Shown here in pieces: positions 17,356-24,866 of a stretch of 64,000 nucleotides of DNA. A model generated the notes under the pieces. It ran no database searches. It was given only the letters and a program-made list of their open reading frames with translations, and was not told where the DNA came from. The stretch covers positions 682,001 to 746,000 of the forward strand of contig JAXHMN010000016.1 in NCBI GenBank assembly GCA_034521465.1. The letters run 5' to 3'. Every line of letters starts with the position of its first letter. Positions within the stretch are counted from its first letter, which is position 1. This DNA is from SURF-28 sp034521465. Lineage in GTDB: Bacteria > Bacteroidota > Ignavibacteria > Ignavibacteriales > Melioribacteraceae. Both the position numbers and the translations under genes were made by a program.

Positions 17356-19929
17356 TTAGAAAAATTTATATTCTTGAATTGCTCTTGTAATGTGATAAAA
17401 TGTGGAGTTTGTAATTTGAAAATAGAGTAAAACTCCACCTAAGACGAGAAGTGTAAATAAGAAACTATAAAAGTGAACCGTTATTGACCGTACATCAAAA
17501 ATTACATAGATCCCTTTGACCATTCTTTGTATCAACCAAAGAAGAAATATAACAATGAATATATATACGTATAAATTAATCACATCAGCGATCAATATTC
17601 TGTAAAGTACTAATTCGAGAGGAAGCAGTAATGCTAACGGAAGCAAAGCCCAAATCACTGAGTAATATATACTTGAAAAGAAAACTTTATTCTTAAGAAA
17701 AAAAGAGAATACCTTAAAGAGAAAACAAATTAATAGGAACACAATAATTGAAGCGATGAATAAAATTATGAATCCATTTAAGGGATGCCATGCCAAATAA
17801 ATTATGGCGTCTATCAGTTTGGGAGAACCGAATGCTAACAATATTTTTTCGAGTAAAATATTTGTACGCAAAAAGTGGAGAATGTTAATAGTTAATAGAG
17901 CAACTGAACCGGCTAATACAAACATCAAAATATTAGTTTGAAAACCGGAAAGTAAACGATGATCTCTTATGTCGGCGAAAAAATTGTAGGGTCGGATAAG
18001 AGCTCTGCCGGCATCTTCTCTGAATTTTCTCTTTGAGTTAATTAAGAGTGCCATAAAGATTGACAGTACAAGTCCGATTACTACAAATAAAATCGGTGAA
18101 TCGTCCTTTTCTGTTCCGATGGGGATTGTAATTTTATTTCCATCCGTTAAATTTGTTTTTACAACTTTATATGTAATTTTGTCCAATGATTTCGAATCCG
18201 GTGTCAACCCTACTGCGTATTTATAATTTTTGTTGAATCCGGAATAGAAGGAATTGAAATCTCCGTAAAAGTCATAAAAAGAATTTAATACAAATCCTTG
18301 CAGTTCAGTTTTTGCCGTAAACTCAATAATATCACGATGAAACTTTGCGGCTGCTTCATAAGAATTTTTGTTAAGGTATCCATTTGAGTCGCCGTTGAAC
18401 GAAGGATAGGTTGCTTCGGAAATAAATTCAACTAGCTCATTTGTCTGAAAAATTTGAGTTAGATCGTTTAATTGCTCTTCGGTTACGCTAAATAATTCAA
18501 TTCCATAAATATCGATTGCACCAATAGGAGTGTCGGGTAAATTAAGGAACGAAGCATAAATTAATTTTTCTGTAATTGTATTTAAATTTTCGGCTCTGTT
18601 TAAAAGGAAGCTAAATTCTTCGTCATTTGTTCCTATATATCCGCCACCCAAACCAAAGGCAAATAAACTCGAGTATTTTGAGTATGAGTTTACAATTAAG
18701 TTAAGTTGATTGTTAACTCGAGTTATAAAATCATTATCCGAGAGGATTTGTTCCGGTATTGAATTGAGAGGAACTTCCACCATCGCAAGTAATCCAAAAT
18801 GCTCCATTGCAAAAAGTGTAAATGGATGTGGAAGACGTTTTGAAAATCGTATTGTGTTGAAACCGGTTTCTTTTATAAGTGACAAGTCTTTAAGGATAGT
18901 GGAGTAAGAAATCAATCCTCCCGACTCGTTCTCGGAGTAAAAGTATGTAGTTCCCTTAATTCTGAAGTTGGAATTGTTAAATAAAAGTTTTTCGTCGGAA
19001 ATTTCAGCCCTATAGAAACTGATTTGATGTGAAGAATGATCAATAGTGCTGTCGTTAAGTATAACTTCCAGCTCTAACCGATAGCTTTCCGCATTATCCG
19101 GTGACCAAAGTTTTGGGTTTTGGACTGCGAAAGATATTGCAGCTTCTTTTATTTTTCTCTTATCTAAATTTTCAAGCCGTGTTGAATGTACTTCCCGGAA
19201 ATTATTATTAGAAATAGTACAATTTAGCGACATCTCAGTTTCTATCGAATCCGGAAATGAGTTTGTAAGATGATCAATAATTTTAGAAGAAACTTTAACC
19301 GATGCACTTTTTAAATCGTCGGATAGAGTATAGTCAATATCAAAATCAGATATAAATATTTTATTGGTCTCACGTAAATAAACATCCCTAAAAATCCCTC
19401 CTCCATCAGAGGGGAATAAGAATCTCTGCAGAACCGGAATTGTACTCACATCGTCAAGCTCAAAACTTATATTTACCGTAATTACATTATCAAAATCATG
19501 TATGAGTATATCGCTCGGAAGTTCAACCGAAAAAGGATGAACACCGCCGGGGTGTTTATAAATTACCATATCATTCAACAAAATATCAGCGCTGTAATTT
19601 ATTCCAAGGAATTCGAGCGAGTATTCTTTTTGTTGTATTTGTGTGCTGGAAAAGTAAATCTCTTTTTCATAAACTAAATTATCTCGTCCGTCAAATGTGG
19701 AAGGGATTGTGACTTTTACTTTTTTATTTTCTGCTCCGGGAGAATATGCCAGCCAGCCAACGTTCAAAGGAATGACATTTCTCACCTCGTTGATATCAAA
19801 AAATAACGAATCGATATTAGTAATATCGTAAGTGGGTAATTCTTTTATTTTTATCTGGCCGAAAAATGTAGATGAAGTGAGTAATACGAGTAGAATAATG
19901 ATAAATGAACGAATTTTTTGCATTTCCAA
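17356..19929 (-). CDS. GH2-like extracytoplasmic protein with Yip1-like membrane domain
   Basis: An 857-residue envelope protein. A signal peptide (residues 1-25, ending TFFGQ) leads to a GH2 sugar-binding jelly roll (about 50-190; ADILLNDMVIYKHPGGVHPF and GGGIFRDVYLRE), an immunoglobulin-like domain, and a GH2-like barrel (about 300-560; ETGFNTIRFSKRLPHPFTLF and FGLLAMVEVPL). After about residue 600 there are seven or eight hydrophobic helices; the segment from RPYNFFADIRD resembles Yip1-type membrane domains. GH2 glycosidases use an Asn-Glu acid/base at the end of a WSLGNE-like strand. Here that strand reads FALGLGGGYIG near residue 423, so the catalytic glutamate appears to be missing. It is therefore probably a carbohydrate-binding or structural protein rather than an active glycosidase. 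It lies 10 bases upstream of smc. Confidence 0.75.
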   Translation of the reverse strand: MEMQKIRSFIIILLVLLTSSTFFGQIKIKELPTYDITNIDSLFFDINEVRNVIPLNVGWLAYSPGAENKKVKVTIPSTFDGRDNLVYEKEIYFSSTQIQQKEYSLEFLGINYSADILLNDMVIYKHPGGVHPFSVELPSDILIHDFDNVITVNISFELDDVSTIPVLQRFLFPSDGGGIFRDVYLRETNKIFISDFDIDYTLSDDLKSASVKVSSKIIDHLTNSFPDSIETEMSLNCTISNNNFREVHSTRLENLDKRKIKEAAISFAVQNPKLWSPDNAESYRLELEVILNDSTIDHSSHQISFYRAEISDEKLLFNNSNFRIKGTTYFYSENESGGLISYSTILKDLSLIKETGFNTIRFSKRLPHPFTLFAMEHFGLLAMVEVPLNSIPEQILSDNDFITRVNNQLNLIVNSYSKYSSLFAFGLGGGYIGTNDEEFSFLLNRAENLNTITEKLIYASFLNLPDTPIGAIDIYGIELFSVTEEQLNDLTQIFQTNELVEFISEATYPSFNGDSNGYLNKNSYEAAAKFHRDIIEFTAKTELQGFVLNSFYDFYGDFNSFYSGFNKNYKYAVGLTPDSKSLDKITYKVVKTNLTDGNKITIPIGTEKDDSPILFVVIGLVLSIFMALLINSKRKFREDAGRALIRPYNFFADIRDHRLLSGFQTNILMFVLAGSVALLTINILHFLRTNILLEKILLAFGSPKLIDAIIYLAWHPLNGFIILFIASIIVFLLICFLFKVFSFFLKNKVFFSSIYYSVIWALLPLALLLPLELVLYRILIADVINLYVYIFIVIFLLWLIQRMVKGIYVIFDVRSITVHFYSFLFTLLVLGGVLLYFQITNSTFYHITRAIQEYKFF

Positions 19930-20009
19930 ATGGACTAAGTGTAAGTTAATAAAGACACTAAATATACAAAAAAAGGAGGGGTTAGCAATTAAATTAATTT
20001 GGAATTCAA

Positions 20010-20047
20010 ACCCAAAAAGTGGGTTTATAAACTATAAACCCACTTTT
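20010..20047 (-). terminator. Rho-independent terminator after tpiA
   Basis: Perfect 15-base arms at 20015-20029 and 20033-20047 (TATAAACCCACTTTT pairs with AAAAGTGGGTTTATA) with a three-base loop. In minus-strand sense the hairpin ends in a T tract. The left arm of the transcript overlaps the tpiA stop codon. It would insulate tpiA from the GH2-like gene. Confidence 0.85.
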
Positions 20048-20801
20048 AAGCTGACTTAATAATTGCCGTAAAGGAATCTGCTTTTAACGAAGCGCCGCCG
20101 ATCAATCCACCATCAATATCCGGTTGTGAGAATAATTCGGTTGCGTTATCCGGTTTTACACTTCCGCCATATTGGATTACTGTATTTTCAGCTAAATTTG
20201 CCGAATATAAATTGGTTAATAATTTTCTGATAAATTTGTGAACCTCTTGAGCTTGTTCCGGTGACGCAGTTTTTCCTGTGCCAATCGCCCAAACCGGTTC
20301 ATATGCAATTATCAGGTTCTCTAAATCAGGTTCGCTTAATCCAGATAAACCGTTTTTAATTTGTGTTTCCACAACATTTTCAGTTTTACCGCTTTCACGT
20401 TCTTCTAATGACTCACCGATACAAAAAATTGGTTTTAAATCTGATGAAATTGCTTTTTTTATCTTTTCATTAATTTGTGAATCAGTTTCCTTGAAAATAG
20501 TTCGCCTTTCAGAATGTCCGAGTATCACATACTCACATCCAACACTTTTCAACATGTCTGATGAAACTTCGCCTGTAAAAGCGCCGTTATCGGCTTGATG
20601 CATGTTTTGTGCACCTAAGCCAATAGAAGAATTCTTTAACAATGTTTTTGCGGTTTCCAAAGATGTAAATGGCGGGCAGACTATTACACCTGTTTGAGTT
20701 TCTAATTCATTTAGTGAATTTTTTAATTCCGAAATGAGTTCTATCGTTTCGGATAAATTCAAATTCATTTTCCAATTTCCTGCTACAACTTTTTTTCTCA
20801 T
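20046..20801 (-). CDS. tpiA: Triosephosphate isomerase
   Basis: TpiA interconverts dihydroxyacetone phosphate and glyceraldehyde 3-phosphate in glycolysis and gluconeogenesis. The 251-residue protein contains all the catalytic elements: VAGNWKMNLN with the lysine, ILGHSERRTIFKE with the histidine, AYEPVWAIGTGKTASPEQA with the catalytic glutamate and flexible loop, and the phosphate-binding IQYGGSVKPDN and GLIGGASLK. It follows the NifU-like gene by 15 bases and ends in a strong terminator, so it is the last gene of the mrp-nifU-tpiA transcript. Confidence 0.98.
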   Translation of the reverse strand: MRKKVVAGNWKMNLNLSETIELISELKNSLNELETQTGVIVCPPFTSLETAKTLLKNSSIGLGAQNMHQADNGAFTGEVSSDMLKSVGCEYVILGHSERRTIFKETDSQINEKIKKAISSDLKPIFCIGESLEERESGKTENVVETQIKNGLSGLSEPDLENLIIAYEPVWAIGTGKTASPEQAQEVHKFIRKLLTNLYSANLAENTVIQYGGSVKPDNATELFSQPDIDGGLIGGASLKADSFTAIIKSA

Positions 20802-20816
20802 TATTACCTCAATATA

Positions 20817-21053
20817 TTAACTGACGGCTTCTACTCGTCTAATTCCCGGCACTTCTCTTATTAACGCCCTTTCAACACCTGCGCGCAGCGTCATAGAAGA
20901 CATTGGGCAGTTAGTGCAAGCGCCGGTTAATTTAACTTCTACAATACCTTCTTCCGTAATCCTTACAAGTTCAACGTCGCCCCCGTCTGCTTTTAAGTAA
21001 GGTCTTATAGTATCGAGAGCATTTTCAACTCTCTCGTTTAGGGCGTTATTCAT
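20817..21053 (-). CDS. NifU C-terminal-domain iron-sulfur scaffold
   Basis: A 78-residue protein consisting only of the NifU C-terminal (Nfu) domain. It has IRPYLKADGGDVELV and the cluster-binding pair of cysteines in LTGACTNCPMSSMTLR. Proteins of this kind carry a labile 4Fe-4S cluster between subunits and hand it to target enzymes. The upstream gene mrp encodes another iron-sulfur carrier, and the two are about 11 bases apart, so they probably work together in cluster delivery. The gene lacks the N-terminal IscU-like and ferredoxin parts of full NifU. Confidence 0.93.
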   Translation of the reverse strand: MNNALNERVENALDTIRPYLKADGGDVELVRITEEGIVEVKLTGACTNCPMSSMTLRAGVERALIREVPGIRRVEAVS

Positions 21054-21064
21054 GATGTTCTCCT

Positions 21065-22180
21065 TTAATTATCGTTACCTAAAAGTATCTCTACTTTCGG
21101 TTTGCCTGAAGATGATGCTTTGCTTTCCGCAACCTTAGCAAGGTTTTCGGCAATGCCTAGAATAGATTTTGAATGTTCGCTATCCGGCATGTCATAAACT
21201 ATAGGTACACCTTTATCGCCGCCCTCACGAATTCTGGGGTCGATTGGAATGCCACCTAAAAATGGCGTACCGGAATCTTTTGAAAATCTTTCACCACCGC
21301 CGGTGCCAAAAATATCATATTTTTTGCCGGTGTCCGGTGCAACAAAATAGCTCATGTTTTCGATTATTCCAAATACGGGAACATTGACTCTGCCGAACAT
21401 TTTTAATCCTTTGCGAGCGTCAATTAGCGAAACTTCTTGCGGAGTTGTGACAATTACAGCTCCCGATAACGGAATTGTTTGAACAAGTGTCAATTGTATA
21501 TCTCCGGTTCCGGGCGGCATATCAAAAATTAAGTAGTCTAGATCATCCCATTTTACATCGCTCATAAACTGTTTTACAGCTCCGCTTGCCATTGGCCCCC
21601 GCCAAATTACCGGTGCGTTGTCATCAAGAAGAAAACCAATTGACATTACCTTTATACCATAGTTTTCGAGCGGCAGCATTTTAGCAGATTTTGCATCTTG
21701 ATAAATTTTTGGTTTTTCATCAATCCCCATCATCAACGGAATACTCGGCCCGTAAATATCGGCATCAAGCAAACCAACTTTGTGACCGAGTTTTGCAAGA
21801 GCCACAGCCAAGTTAACAGCTACTGTACTTTTGCCAACGCCGCCTTTACCACTGGCAACTGCAATTGTATGTTTTACGTTCTCAAGTAAATTTTCTTTCT
21901 GTTGCGGAGGTTGATTCTGTGGTGCTGTTTTAGCTGTTTCAAATTCAATGTTGATCGCATCTACACCGGAGAGTTCTTTTTGAAGTGTTTCAGTTATCGA
22001 TGTCTCAAGTTTATTTTTTACATGATGTGCCGGAGATGAAATGGTTAATTGGATATTGATTTTATTTCCATCAATTTGAATATCTTTTATTTTTCGCGAT
22101 GAAACTAGGTCTTGTTTATCATTTGGATCCACTACTTTGCTAAGTGCATCTATAACATCGCCTTTCATTATATCACTCAT
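21065..22180 (-). CDS. mrp: Mrp/ApbC-family iron-sulfur carrier ATPase
   Basis: Mrp/ApbC proteins carry iron-sulfur clusters and are ParA-like ATPases. I chose the ATG at 22178-22180 because AAGGAG lies seven bases before it; the frame extends further upstream but without ribosome-binding support. This gives 371 residues. An MIP18/DUF59-type domain (about 1-90) precedes the deviant Walker A VASGKGGVGKSTVAVNLA, then LLDADIYGPSIPLMMG, DYLIFDMPPGTGDIQLTL and IENMSYFVAPDTGKKYDIFG. The last segment often holds a CPxC cluster-binding pair in Mrp proteins; here those cysteines are absent. It is the first gene of an operon with the NifU-like scaffold and tpiA. Confidence 0.92.
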   Translation of the reverse strand: MSDIMKGDVIDALSKVVDPNDKQDLVSSRKIKDIQIDGNKINIQLTISSPAHHVKNKLETSITETLQKELSGVDAINIEFETAKTAPQNQPPQQKENLLENVKHTIAVASGKGGVGKSTVAVNLAVALAKLGHKVGLLDADIYGPSIPLMMGIDEKPKIYQDAKSAKMLPLENYGIKVMSIGFLLDDNAPVIWRGPMASGAVKQFMSDVKWDDLDYLIFDMPPGTGDIQLTLVQTIPLSGAVIVTTPQEVSLIDARKGLKMFGRVNVPVFGIIENMSYFVAPDTGKKYDIFGTGGGERFSKDSGTPFLGGIPIDPRIREGGDKGVPIVYDMPDSEHSKSILGIAENLAKVAESKASSSGKPKVEILLGNDN

Positions 22181-22333
22181 ATTATTACTCCTTTCCGAAT
22201 AAATTAGAACTACTAAATTAAGAAAAAGCAAATCAACTTACTAAACCATTCAACAGCCATTCAGTCCGATTTGTTCACAGTTATATAGAATAAAGTGAAT
22301 AATAAATTCTTTTTCTTACCACTTGAATATATT

Positions 22334-22349
22334 TTTAAGTATGCTTAAA
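22334..22349. promoter_or_regulatory. Palindromic operator candidate of the iron-uptake operon
   Basis: TTTAAG-TATG-CTTAAA is an inverted repeat with six-base arms and a four-base centre, 26 bases before the first DtxR-type gene. DtxR-family repressors bind such AT-rich palindromes over their own promoters. The match to this family is by position and shape, not by a known consensus. The intergenic region also serves mrp on the other strand. Confidence 0.5.
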
Positions 22350-22375
22350 TTTACACTCAACAAAATAACAAAACT

Positions 22376-23038
22376 ATGCCTACAATATCAAAAGAGAATT
22401 ATTTAAAAGCTGTTTACAGTCAGAGTTTAGAACAGCAAACAGAAGCGACAACTTCAGTTTTATCGGAGAAATTAGAAGTTTCGAACGCTGCAATTAGTGA
22501 TATGGCAAAGAAATTATCTAATGCCGGTTTAATCGATTACACAAAATACAAAGGAGTAGAATTAACGGGCGAGGGTAAAAAAATTGCTCTCAAAATAATT
22601 CGACGTCACAGATTATGGGAGTTGTTTTTAATAAAAGTTTTGGGTCTTTCGTGGAGCGAAGTGCATGATGAAGCGGAAAAACTTGAGCACTCAACGTCAG
22701 ATTTTTTAATAGATAAAATCGATGATTTTTTAGAGAATCCAAAGTTTGACCCACACGGAGATCCGATACCGAATAAAAACGGAACATTACCGAAACTTCC
22801 GGAATTGCTCAGTATGAAGGATGCAGAAATCGGGAAAAGATATTATGTAAGAAGAGTTAATGATAAGAATAATGATTTAATGAATTACTTAACTCAAATC
22901 GGTCTTGAGTTACTAAAAGAAATTGAAATTGTAGATAAACTATCATTTGACGGTTCATTAATTATTAAAGTTGATTCGGTTAATCACTTGTTAAGTGAGT
23001 TTGTTGCCTCGCATATTTTTTTAGAGAAGGAAAAATAA
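22376..23038 (+). CDS. DtxR/MntR-family metal-dependent transcriptional repressor
   Basis: A 220-residue cytosolic regulator. The N-terminal winged helix (about residues 5-65; TTSVLSEKLEVSNAAISDMAKK and YTKYKGVELTGEGKKIA) is typical of DtxR. The dimerisation/metal-binding domain follows with IIRRHRLWELFLIKVLG, WSEVHDEAEKLEHS and the DPHGDPIP signature. A C-terminal FeoA-like SH3 domain (about 145-215) completes it. The family represses metal-uptake genes when loaded with Fe2+ or Mn2+. It is the first gene of the feo operon and abuts the next gene without a gap. A palindrome lies 26 bases upstream, which suggests self-regulation. No clear Shine-Dalgarno precedes the start. Confidence 0.9.
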   Translation: MPTISKENYLKAVYSQSLEQQTEATTSVLSEKLEVSNAAISDMAKKLSNAGLIDYTKYKGVELTGEGKKIALKIIRRHRLWELFLIKVLGLSWSEVHDEAEKLEHSTSDFLIDKIDDFLENPKFDPHGDPIPNKNGTLPKLPELLSMKDAEIGKRYYVRRVNDKNNDLMNYLTQIGLELLKEIEIVDKLSFDGSLIIKVDSVNHLLSEFVASHIFLEKEK

Positions 23039-24058
23039 ATGAGTCCGTTAGAATTACTTTTAATTGGTTCGGTTTTGTTAGCTGGAATTGGGTATATATT
23101 CTATCCAAATAAGGGATTGCTCCATAAATTAAAACGCAGTAAATCCACAAATCAGCGTGAGCTAATTGAAGATGCGTTAAAACACATTTACGATTGTCAA
23201 TACAATCATATTGATTGTAATGTGAACAGCATCGCGGGTAACTTGAACATTTCAAACGATAAGTCAGCTAAAATCACTGAAATATTAGATGAAATGAACT
23301 TGGTAGAATATGACGCCGAAAAAGTTTGGTTAACAAACGAAGGAAGAACATATGCATTAAAAGTTATTCGTATTCATCGCTTGTGGGAAAAATATTTAGC
23401 CGATGAAACAAGCATAAATGAAACTGAATGGCACACAAGCGCTGAAGAAGCGGAACATAGATTAAGTGAAGAAGATGCAAATAGACTAGCAGCGCAAATT
23501 GGTAATCCGGTTATTGATCCGCATGGCGATCCGATTCCTTCTTCGGCAGGTGAAATAAAAGCGAAAAGGGGAATTCCTCTTACAAATTTGGAATTCAGTC
23601 AGCACGGAAAAATTGTTCATATTGAAGATGAACCGCAATCGGTTTATTCGCAGATAGTTGCAAGCGGAATTCATAATGGTATGAAAGTTATGTTGACTGA
23701 AAAATCAAAAAGTAAAATAAAAATCATTGCCGAAGGTGAAGAAATTGTTCTTTCACCAATTATCGCGTCCAACATTACAGTCTTACCCGAAACAAAAAGT
23801 GAAGAATTTTACAAGGATATTGAAACACTTGCTTCATTAAAAAAAGGTGAAGTAGCAGTAGTTAAAGGAATTTCGAAAGCATGCCGTGGACAGCAAAGAA
23901 GAAGATTGATGGATCTAGGAATTGTAAAAGGAACGGAAATTAAATTCGGAATGGAAAGTCCCGGCAAAGATCCGATTGCATATATAGTTCGGGGATCAAC
24001 GGTTGCATTGAGGAAGAGTCAAGCAAATCAAATTTTTATTTCGAGGAACGGTGAGTGA
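23039..24058 (+). CDS. Membrane-anchored DtxR-like protein fused to FeoA-type domains
   Basis: A 339-residue protein without a simple match in standard iron operons. Residues 3-22 form a hydrophobic anchor (PLELLLIGSVLLAGIGYIFY) followed by KRSK, which puts the rest in the cytoplasm. A DtxR-like winged helix (about 40-110) and metal/dimer domain follow, with VIRIHRLWEKYLAD, WHTSAEEAEHRL and DPHGDPIPSS. The C-terminal half has two SH3/FeoA-like regions (about 180-250 and 262-337); the last contains ACRGQQRRRLMDLGIVKGTEI, a classical FeoA motif. FeoA domains bind or regulate FeoB. It overlaps feoB by eight bases. A role as a membrane-tethered iron sensor or FeoB partner is inferred. Confidence 0.8.
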   Translation: MSPLELLLIGSVLLAGIGYIFYPNKGLLHKLKRSKSTNQRELIEDALKHIYDCQYNHIDCNVNSIAGNLNISNDKSAKITEILDEMNLVEYDAEKVWLTNEGRTYALKVIRIHRLWEKYLADETSINETEWHTSAEEAEHRLSEEDANRLAAQIGNPVIDPHGDPIPSSAGEIKAKRGIPLTNLEFSQHGKIVHIEDEPQSVYSQIVASGIHNGMKVMLTEKSKSKIKIIAEGEEIVLSPIIASNITVLPETKSEEFYKDIETLASLKKGEVAVVKGISKACRGQQRRRLMDLGIVKGTEIKFGMESPGKDPIAYIVRGSTVALRKSQANQIFISRNGE

Positions 24059-24857
24059 AATGACAGATTTAAATAAATGCGAAACATGTCCCATACATAA
24101 TGTAGATAATCTAGTCAAACTAGGCATCAAGATGGATGGCTTCGATTATGTAATTGCATTGATGGGAAATCCAAATACAGGCAAATCCACAGTTTTCAAT
24201 AACTTAACCGGACTAAGACAGCACACCGGAAATTGGCCGGGAAAAACTGTTACCCGTGCCGAAGGTGCATTCAGTTACAGTGATACTAAATATAAAGTTG
24301 TCGATTTACCGGGTACTTATTCACTCCTTTCAACTAGTACCGATGAAGAGGTTGCAAGAGACTTTATACTTTTTGGTCAGCCCGATGTTACAGTAATAGT
24401 TGTTGACGCAACTCGATTGGAAAGAAATTTAAATTTGGTTTTACAAGTATTAGAGATAACCGATAGAACAGTTGTCTGTTTGAATTTAATGGATGAAGCC
24501 AAACGACACGGAATTGAAATTGATGACCGTGCCTTAAGCCGTGAACTTGGTGTGCCGGTAATTCCTACAGCCGCAAGGCAGAAGGAGGGTATGAATAACT
24601 TACTCAAATCAATTCACGAAGTTGCTGAGGGAAAATATATTTGCAAACCATATCGAATTAAAAATATTTCCAAAAAAGTTTCTAAAGCAGTTGAAGGTAT
24701 TACAGAAAGAGTGCAAGAAGAATTTCCCGAATTACCGAACGCAAGATGGGTCGCAATGCGGTTGTTAGAAGGAGATCAATCAATAATTGAAGCGTTGAAA
24801 ACCGGTGACCTTGGTAAAATTAGAAAAGCTGAAACTGAAATTGAGAATGTAGCTTGA
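24051..24857 (+). CDS. feoB: FeoB N-terminal GTPase part (split FeoB)
   Basis: FeoB imports ferrous iron. This 268-residue piece carries the cytosolic G domain: MGNPNTGKSTVFNNLTGLRQ (G1, near residue 40), HTGNWPGKTV (G2), VVDLPGTYSLLS (G3), CLNLMDEAKRHG (G4) and PTAARQKEG (G5), followed by the helical GDI-like region ending near ARWVAMRLLEGD. The start is GTG at 24051 or ATG at 24060. A CETCPIHN cysteine pair precedes the G domain. The frame ends at TGA (24855-24857). The membrane part begins nine bases later in the same frame, so a single in-frame stop separates the halves. Confidence 0.93.
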   Translation: MSEMTDLNKCETCPIHNVDNLVKLGIKMDGFDYVIALMGNPNTGKSTVFNNLTGLRQHTGNWPGKTVTRAEGAFSYSDTKYKVVDLPGTYSLLSTSTDEEVARDFILFGQPDVTVIVVDATRLERNLNLVLQVLEITDRTVVCLNLMDEAKRHGIEIDDRALSRELGVPVIPTAARQKEGMNNLLKSIHEVAEGKYICKPYRIKNISKKVSKAVEGITERVQEEFPELPNARWVAMRLLEGDQSIIEALKTGDLGKIRKAETEIENVA

Positions 24858-24866
24858 GGATATTTT

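Noticed and set aside
16972..17430. Long plus-strand open frame opposite the smc start
   Set aside because: It is the antisense of a well-conserved ATPase domain and extends only because of codon use. No ribosome site or domain was seen.
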